Source of the DNA: an uncultured Fretibacterium sp.
Lineage (GTDB): Bacteria > Synergistota > Synergistia > Synergistales > Aminobacteriaceae
Length of the DNA: 11,267 bases
Direction of reading: 5' to 3'
Assembly: GCF_938040765.1 (NCBI RefSeq)
Contig: NZ_CALIAA010000159.1
Coordinates: 1 to 11,267, forward strand
The stretch's first letter is position 1; each line of letters begins with the position of its first letter. Under the pieces are notes generated by a model. It worked only from the letters and a program-made list of their open reading frames with translations, made no database searches and had not been told where the DNA came from. Below are positions 7,229-11,267 of the stretch, piece after piece. The translations under genes were made by a program, and so were the position numbers.

Positions 7229-7256
7229 GAAGGCTTATTCAATGGAAGGCTTTTTC
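7229..7256 (+). repeat. two direct copies of GAAGGCTTNTTC upstream of ptb
   Basis: GAAGGCTTATTC at 7229-7240 and GAAGGCTTTTTC at 7245-7256 agree at 11 of 12 bases with a 16-base period, about one and a half helical turns. The pair lies 33-60 bases before the ptb start, in an AT-richer patch. This arrangement resembles a tandem binding site for a dimeric regulator. Weak promoter-like hexamers (TTAAAG 7213-7218 with TATTCA 7236-7241) are nearby but are not convincing. Confidence 0.4.
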
Positions 7257-7288
7257 GGAATCCAATACAACAGGGAGGAAATTTGATT

Positions 7289-8215
7289 ATGGACCAGATT
7301 CGTTCGCTGTCCCAGATGATCGAGGAGGCCAGGAAACTTTGCGCGAGCAAGGGAAAAAAACGCGTTTCCGTCGCGATGGCCGAGGATGCGGGGCTGATCT
7401 CCGCCATCGAGGAGGCTCGAAGGACGGGGCTCGTCGAGGCGACCCTCGTGGGCAATGTGGAGAAGGTCAAGGCCTGCATCGCCGAGGCTGGGGCGTCGGA
7501 GAAGGACTACACGATCATCGATGAGAGGAACGAGGCCAAGTGCGGGCTCGTCGCCGTGACCGAGGTTTCCTCGAAGCGTGCCGACATCTACATGAAGGGA
7601 CAGCTGCACACGGATCACTTTCTGCGCGGAATGCTGAATAAGGAGGTCGGCCTGCGCAGCGGCAAGGTCATCTCCCACTGCTACTTCCACCAGGTCGAAG
7701 GCTTCGACCGCATCCTCTTCGTCTCCGACGCCGCGTTCAACCCCTATCCCGACCTGAAGCAGAAGGCCGACATCCTGAGGAATACCGTCAGCTTCGCCCG
7801 CGCCCTGGGCGTGGAGTGCCCCAAGGTGGCCTGTCTGGCGGCCGTCGAGATGGTCAACCCCGATATGCCCTGCACTCTGGACGCCTGCGCGCTGGTCCAG
7901 ATGAATCAGCGCGGACAGATCAAGAACTGTATCGTGGATGGCCCCTTGGCGCTGGACAACGCCATCAACGAGGAGGCCGCGAGGATCAAGAAGATCGATT
8001 CCCCCGTCGCGGGACACGCGGACATCCTGCTGGTTCCCCATATCGACGCCGGCAACATGATGGCCAAGGCGATCGTCTACTTCTCCAAGAACGAGACGGC
8101 GGGGATCATCGTCGGCGCGGCGGCGCCGGTCATCCTGACGAGCCGCGCGGACTCTCCGCGCGCCAAGATGCTCTCCATCGCGGCGGCCGTCATGATGGCC
8201 CACCACGCCGGGTAG
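7289..8215 (+). CDS. ptb: phosphate butyryltransferase
   Basis: Cytoplasmic enzyme converting butyryl-CoA (or a branched acyl-CoA) + Pi to acyl phosphate + CoA, the step before butyrate kinase. The 308 residues match Ptb (about 300) and are shorter than most phosphotransacetylases, though the family (PTA_PTB) is shared. Typical segments: YMKGQLHTDHFLRGML, VDGPLALDNAI, ADILLVPHIDAGNMMAKAIVYF (from Ala244, given in short) and TSRADSPRAKM (Arg286-Met294) at the C-terminal active site. ATG 7289 is chosen; GGGAGG (7273-7278) lies 10 bases upstream, whereas the alternative TTG at 7283 would leave only 4 bases. It lies between two butyrate kinase genes, an unusual order compared with the simple ptb-buk pair. 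The 103-base gap before it holds a hairpin and a direct repeat, so its expression may be separately tuned. Confidence 0.95.
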   Translation: MDQIRSLSQMIEEARKLCASKGKKRVSVAMAEDAGLISAIEEARRTGLVEATLVGNVEKVKACIAEAGASEKDYTIIDERNEAKCGLVAVTEVSSKRADIYMKGQLHTDHFLRGMLNKEVGLRSGKVISHCYFHQVEGFDRILFVSDAAFNPYPDLKQKADILRNTVSFARALGVECPKVACLAAVEMVNPDMPCTLDACALVQMNQRGQIKNCIVDGPLALDNAINEEAARIKKIDSPVAGHADILLVPHIDAGNMMAKAIVYFSKNETAGIIVGAAAPVILTSRADSPRAKMLSIAAAVMMAHHAG

Positions 8216-8240
8216 GGATATCCGGGCAGAATGCACGACA

Positions 8241-8274
8241 GGAGGGCCGGCGCTCAGGCAAAAGCCGGCCCTCC
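8241..8274 (+). promoter_or_regulatory. intercistronic hairpin between ptb and buk 2
   Basis: Perfect 11-bp stem, GGAGGGCCGGC (8241-8251) and GCCGGCCCTCC (8264-8274), with a 12-base loop. It lies 25 bases after the ptb stop and ends 9 bases before the buk 2 Shine-Dalgarno. With no T-run after it, it is more likely an mRNA stability or processing element, protecting the ptb message or setting the ptb:buk ratio, than a terminator. Confidence 0.5.
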
Positions 8275-8297
8275 ATCCCAGAGAGGAGAGGTCGAGG

Positions 8298-9365
8298 ATG
8301 AAGATTTTTGTCATCAACCCCGGGTCCACCAGCACGAAGGTCGCGCTTTTCGAGGGAACGCAGTGCCTTTGGACGGAGACCCAGCGTTACGATGCCGCCG
8401 AGCTGGAGCCGTTCGCCTCGGTGACGGATCAGGAGAGCTTTCGATACGACCGCATCGCGCAGATACTGAAGGACAAGGGCGTGGAGCCCTCCTCCTTTGC
8501 CGCGGTCGTAGGGCGCGGAGGGCTTTTGAAGCCGATCCCCGGCGGAACCTACAGGGTCGGGGCCCGGATGCTCGAGGACCTGAAGAGCATGGCCTATGGT
8601 TCCCACGCCAGCAATTTGGGCGCTGCCCTGGCCGTGCGCTTTGCCGCGGCGGCGGGCGACGTGCCGGCCTTTATCGTAGACCCCGTCGTGGTGGACGAGC
8701 TGGCCGACGAGGCCAGGGTCTCCGGGCTTCCCGAGATCCCGAGGATCTCCATATTTCATGCGCTGAACCAGAAGGCCGTGGCGCGGCGTGCGGCGGCGGA
8801 GCTCGGCAAGCCCGTCTCGGAGTGCCGCCTGGTGGTGGCGCACATGGGGGGCGGCATCTCCGTGGGGGCGCACTGCGGTGGGCGCGTAATCGACGTCAAC
8901 AACGGCCTGAACGGCGAGGGACCGATGTCCCCGGAGCGCTCGGGCAGCCTGCCGGTGGGGGGGCTGGTTTCCTTCTGCTTCAGTGGCAGGCACACCCTTG
9001 CGGAGGTCCAGAAGATGATCTGCGGCCGAGGCGGCCTTGTGGCCCACCTGGGGACGAACGACCTGCGCGAGGTGGAAAAACGCGTCGCGGCGGGAGACGA
9101 GAAGGCGCGGCTTGTGTTCGATGCGCTGTGCCTCCAGATAGCCAAGGAGATCGGCGGCAGCGCCACCGTGCTCAAGGGGCAGGTCGATGCCATTGTCCTG
9201 ACGGGCGGCCTGGCCTACAGCGACCGGCTCTGCGAGGCCGTGACCGCGCGCGTTAGTTTCATCGCGCGCGTCATGCGCTACCCCGGGGAGGACGAGATGC
9301 AGGCGCTGGCCGATGGGGCGCTGCGCGTCCTGGAGAATCGGGAGCCCGCGCTGGACTACGAGTAG
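8298..9365 (+). CDS. buk: butyrate kinase 2 (canonical form)
   Basis: Butyrate kinase of 355 residues, making ATP from butyryl phosphate or a related acyl phosphate. It carries INPGSTSTK (6-14), VVGRGGLLKPIPGGTYRV with Arg73, VVAHMGGGISVGAH with His182, DVNNGLNGEGPMSPERSGSLP (from 199) and IVLTGGLAYS, all in the form usual for the family. The start ATG at 8298 has the purine-rich AGGAGAGG (8284-8291) directly upstream. It is clearly paralogous to buk 1 along the full length, but the many scattered differences indicate an old duplication or separate acquisition rather than a recent tandem copy. It is the last gene of the operon, followed by a strong terminator. Together with ptb it forms the standard acyl-CoA to acid + ATP module. 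Confidence 0.95.
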   Translation: MKIFVINPGSTSTKVALFEGTQCLWTETQRYDAAELEPFASVTDQESFRYDRIAQILKDKGVEPSSFAAVVGRGGLLKPIPGGTYRVGARMLEDLKSMAYGSHASNLGAALAVRFAAAAGDVPAFIVDPVVVDELADEARVSGLPEIPRISIFHALNQKAVARRAAAELGKPVSECRLVVAHMGGGISVGAHCGGRVIDVNNGLNGEGPMSPERSGSLPVGGLVSFCFSGRHTLAEVQKMICGRGGLVAHLGTNDLREVEKRVAAGDEKARLVFDALCLQIAKEIGGSATVLKGQVDAIVLTGGLAYSDRLCEAVTARVSFIARVMRYPGEDEMQALADGALRVLENREPALDYE

Positions 9366-9401
9366 AGCCGCTTGCCGGGCCTCTGAACCGGCCGTTTCGT
9401 T

Positions 9402-9444
9402 GTCAAAAAGAGCTCTCCGTCACGGACGGAGAGCTCTTTTTGAC
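9402..9444. terminator. bidirectional intrinsic terminator between convergent genes
   Basis: Perfect inverted repeat with 20-bp arms (9402-9421 and 9425-9444) and a 3-base apex ACG. The base of the stem contains five A on the left and five T on the right, around a GC-rich core with GAGCTC in both arms. Read from either strand it ends in a T-run, so it would stop both buk 2 (plus) and the surface-protein gene (minus). The remaining 9445-9528 shows only a short CCCGG/CCGGG dyad and no gene. Confidence 0.92.
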
Positions 9445-9528
9445 GCTTCTGAAGTGCCCGGCCAAACCGGGGTGACGATTGGGCGGGACCCTGCGTTTGT
9501 CCAACGGTACGGCCGCGGATGAACGAAG

Positions 9529-11238
9529 CTATGCCTTCCTCCTCTGCAGGAACGCTGCCGCGAGCAGCAGGGCAACCCCTCCATACCCCGCGTCGCATCC
9601 GCCGCCGTCCTTGGAGGAACCCGATGGATTCGGATTTGGATTCGGCATCGGATTCGGATTTGGATTCGGCATCGGATTCGGATTCGGATTCGGCATCGGA
9701 TTCGGTTTTGGATTCGGCGTCGGATTCGGAGCTGGATTCGGCGTCGGATTCGGAGTGGGGTTCGGTGTCGGCGTCTTCCTGGTCAGGATCACCACGGGGT
9801 CGACAATCGTCTTTTCCTCCTTGCTCAGATCATAGTCTCCATTGTCCTTGATCAGGAGGGTCAGGACATATTTTTTGCCGGGCTCGATGGACGATACGAC
9901 GGTGCCATGATCGTCCAGGATCGTGAAGGCCCCGTCCTTCACGTCCCCGAACTTGGTAGGATCGGAGAGATAGCCCAACAGGACGCCCGTCTTGGGGCCG
10001 GTCACCTTGACCAACTTGACGTTGGCTGGGGGGGTTGGGAATGTCCCTACCAGCACGGAACCCGTCAGCTCGATCCCCATGACCGCGATGTCTGCGCTGC
10101 TCTTCTTATCCAAATTCGTCTTCAGGAGAGGCATAGGATTGACCTCGCTTGGCAAGGGGTTTCCATAGGCCTTCTCCGCCGCGGCCCGAGCCGCCTCGGC
10201 AACCGCCTGCGAGACGGTGACGGCGCCGGACGAGCTCGCTGCAAGGTGTCCGGACGTAAATCCAAACGAAGCGGAGAACGCCTTTTCGGCCCTGCTCAGG
10301 TCCGAGAAGGGCTGCGTGGCTGCGGATTGCAGCCTTTTGTCCTTCGACACGGCGGGCGGAAGCGTCGGCGTCACGGGTGTGACGAAGGAGCTTCCGGCGG
10401 CCGATGCCGGCACATCGATGATCAGGGTCGAGGCAAACCACTCCTTTATCTCTTTCCCGTCTTGATTATACCGTCCGCTGGGAATTCCGGGCGGCATCAA
10501 TCCAAAACAGTTGTAGCCCGCATTCCTCAATGTGAAATCGAAAATGCCGTTCTCGTCGGTGATTGCTATTGTCTCGGTGTTTTCGGGGCTTCCCAGTTTT
10601 CCGTCGGGCCTCCTGGGTCTGACTACCGGAGATTTCTCGTCGGCCCATTCAATCTTCACATTCTTTAGGGGCTGCCCTTTGACGAGGACCTTAAACGCCA
10701 CCGTCTTGCCAGGGGCGAAATCGGCAACCTCGCTGAGAGGAACAATCTCAAGCACACCGTCGCCCCCTACGCGTTTCATGGAGAAGGCGTCCTTCTGAAC
10801 GTTCAGGATCTGTTTCGAGTAGCCCTTATAAGCCATTCGGGGAGCGAGGTCACCGCTTGCCTCCAAGATAACCGTGCCCGTTTTTTCCAGCTTTGCCTGG
10901 GAAAGGAGATAATCGTTCCGCCTCTTGGTGATCGTTTGGTCCCCCGACTTGATGTCCACGCTGACGAAATGCCTTTCAAACGTCGGAAAATTTGTCTCCG
11001 TCCCGTCCTTGTATACAAAGCGTGCTGAAAAGATGTCCGCTGACGCCCAGCCCACTTCAGCGTTGAGAAAGGCCTCGGTAAAGGACAACTTTGCCTCGTA
11101 CGTACTGCCCACCGCCACCTTATGGATTTTTGTGTCGGGGACAATGGAGAGAAAATGTGCCTCGGCCGATACCACGCACAACAGGGAGAAAAGTGTCGCG
11201 AAAATAGTTGTCGATACAAACATTCTGCGATGAAACAT
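9529..11238 (-). CDS. secreted DUF4198-like surface protein with Pro-Asn stalk and Synergist-CTERM tail
   Basis: An exported 569-residue protein of unknown function. Order: signal peptide 1-27 (basic MFHRR, hydrophobic core, cleavage after AEA); N-terminal beta-rich region starting HFLSIVPD, with the segments LEIVPLSEVADFAPGKTVAFKVLV, then GQPLKNVKIEW and TDENGIFDFTLRNAG, which resemble DUF4198 (about 28-275); a low-complexity Ala/Ser-rich linker (about 275-370); a further small domain ending DNGDYDLSKEEKTIVDP (about 375-485); 25 X-Pro dipeptides, mostly Asn-Pro (489-538); and a C-terminal GGGCDAGYGG (Cys548), hydrophobic helix and QRRKA tail. The tail matches the Synergist-CTERM sorting signal, which predicts processing and attachment at the cell envelope. 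Some DUF4198 proteins (NikK) take part in nickel uptake; nothing here proves that role. ATG 11236-11238 is chosen because it gives a complete signal peptide; AAGGAG lies about 12 bases upstream on the minus strand and a closer GAGAGG is 3 away. The gene looks less GC-rich than its neighbours. Confidence 0.88.
   Translation of the reverse strand: MFHRRMFVSTTIFATLFSLLCVVSAEAHFLSIVPDTKIHKVAVGSTYEAKLSFTEAFLNAEVGWASADIFSARFVYKDGTETNFPTFERHFVSVDIKSGDQTITKRRNDYLLSQAKLEKTGTVILEASGDLAPRMAYKGYSKQILNVQKDAFSMKRVGGDGVLEIVPLSEVADFAPGKTVAFKVLVKGQPLKNVKIEWADEKSPVVRPRRPDGKLGSPENTETIAITDENGIFDFTLRNAGYNCFGLMPPGIPSGRYNQDGKEIKEWFASTLIIDVPASAAGSSFVTPVTPTLPPAVSKDKRLQSAATQPFSDLSRAEKAFSASFGFTSGHLAASSSGAVTVSQAVAEAARAAAEKAYGNPLPSEVNPMPLLKTNLDKKSSADIAVMGIELTGSVLVGTFPTPPANVKLVKVTGPKTGVLLGYLSDPTKFGDVKDGAFTILDDHGTVVSSIEPGKKYVLTLLIKDNGDYDLSKEEKTIVDPVVILTRKTPTPNPTPNPTPNPAPNPTPNPKPNPMPNPNPNPMPNPNPNPMPNPNPNPSGSSKDGGGCDAGYGGVALLLAAAFLQRRKA
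9625..9774 (-). repeat. hexanucleotide repeat encoding the Asn-Pro stalk
   Basis: About 25 imperfect tandem copies of a 6-base unit, GGATTC or GGCATC/GGAGCT-like on the plus strand, encode (Asn/Thr/Met/Lys/Ala)-Pro dipeptides on the minus strand. Within it an 24-base higher-order period (Met-Pro then three Asn-Pro) occurs three times toward the C-terminal end. Slippage could change its length between strains. It forms a stiff extended spacer between the folded part and the sorting tail. Confidence 0.85.
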
Positions 11239-11267
11239 AAACCTCTCACTGCTCCTTACTCAATTAA

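Noticed and set aside
9625..9774. Possible CRISPR-like or intergenic satellite array
   Set aside because: Units are 6 bases with no unique spacers, and the tract is in frame within a coding gene.
9479..9835. Plus-strand frame with a Gly-Phe/Gly-Ile repeat, like an FG-rich disordered protein
   Set aside because: Another frame of the same 6-base repeat; the repetitive DNA explains it fully.
9519..9851. Plus-strand frame with a Ser-Asp repeat like a clumping-factor stalk
   Set aside because: It is the complement of the Asn-Pro repeat of the minus-strand gene. It has no signal peptide, no anchor and no partner domain.
9907..10668. 253-residue plus-strand frame opposite the surface-protein gene
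   Set aside because: No motif and no supported start; the minus-strand protein has a signal peptide, a domain layout and a sorting tail.

Overview
This window reads as high-GC bacterial chromosome, most probably from a member of the Synergistota. The best taxonomic evidence is the C-terminus of the minus-strand surface protein (9529-11238). It has a Gly-Gly-Gly-Cys motif, a short hydrophobic helix and a basic tail, the layout of the Synergist-CTERM sorting signal. The metabolic genes fit this, because Synergistota typically live by fermenting amino acids. Genus and species cannot be read from the sequence.

Layout: (1) 2-538, the 3' part of an unrecognised plus-strand gene that runs in from the left edge. 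(2) 539-853, a 315-base gap with a terminator-like hairpin, a candidate promoter and a strongly structured leader. (3) 854-3499, ppdK (pyruvate, phosphate dikinase), ending at a good intrinsic terminator. (4) 3649-5121, a FGGY-family sugar kinase with its own TATAAT box and a 9-bp dyad at the expected transcription start. (5) 5249-9365, a probable operon: class IV aminotransferase, butyrate kinase 1, phosphate butyryltransferase, butyrate kinase 2. It is preceded by a TTGACA element with a 7-bp dyad between -35 and -10, and is punctuated by hairpins in the gaps before ptb and buk2. (6) 9402-9444, a bidirectional terminator with 20-bp perfect arms between convergent genes. (7) 9529-11238 (minus), a secreted DUF4198-like protein with a Pro-Asn-rich stalk and the sorting tail.

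How the genes could work together (inference): the aminotransferase would make 2-oxo acids from amino acids. An oxidoreductase not in this window would convert them to acyl-CoA. Ptb and the two Buk kinases would turn butyryl-CoA or branched acyl-CoA into the free acid plus ATP. PPDK would link pyruvate and PEP for gluconeogenesis or energy conservation. The sugar kinase has no obvious partner here.

The window is mostly well-understood metabolism. The points most worth a second look are the two diverged butyrate kinases around one ptb (one has an altered, shortened active-site loop), the dyads and repeats at the candidate promoters, the competing stems in the ppdK leader, and the lineage-specific anchored surface protein. 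I did not find a convincing new defence, mobile or RNA-guided system.
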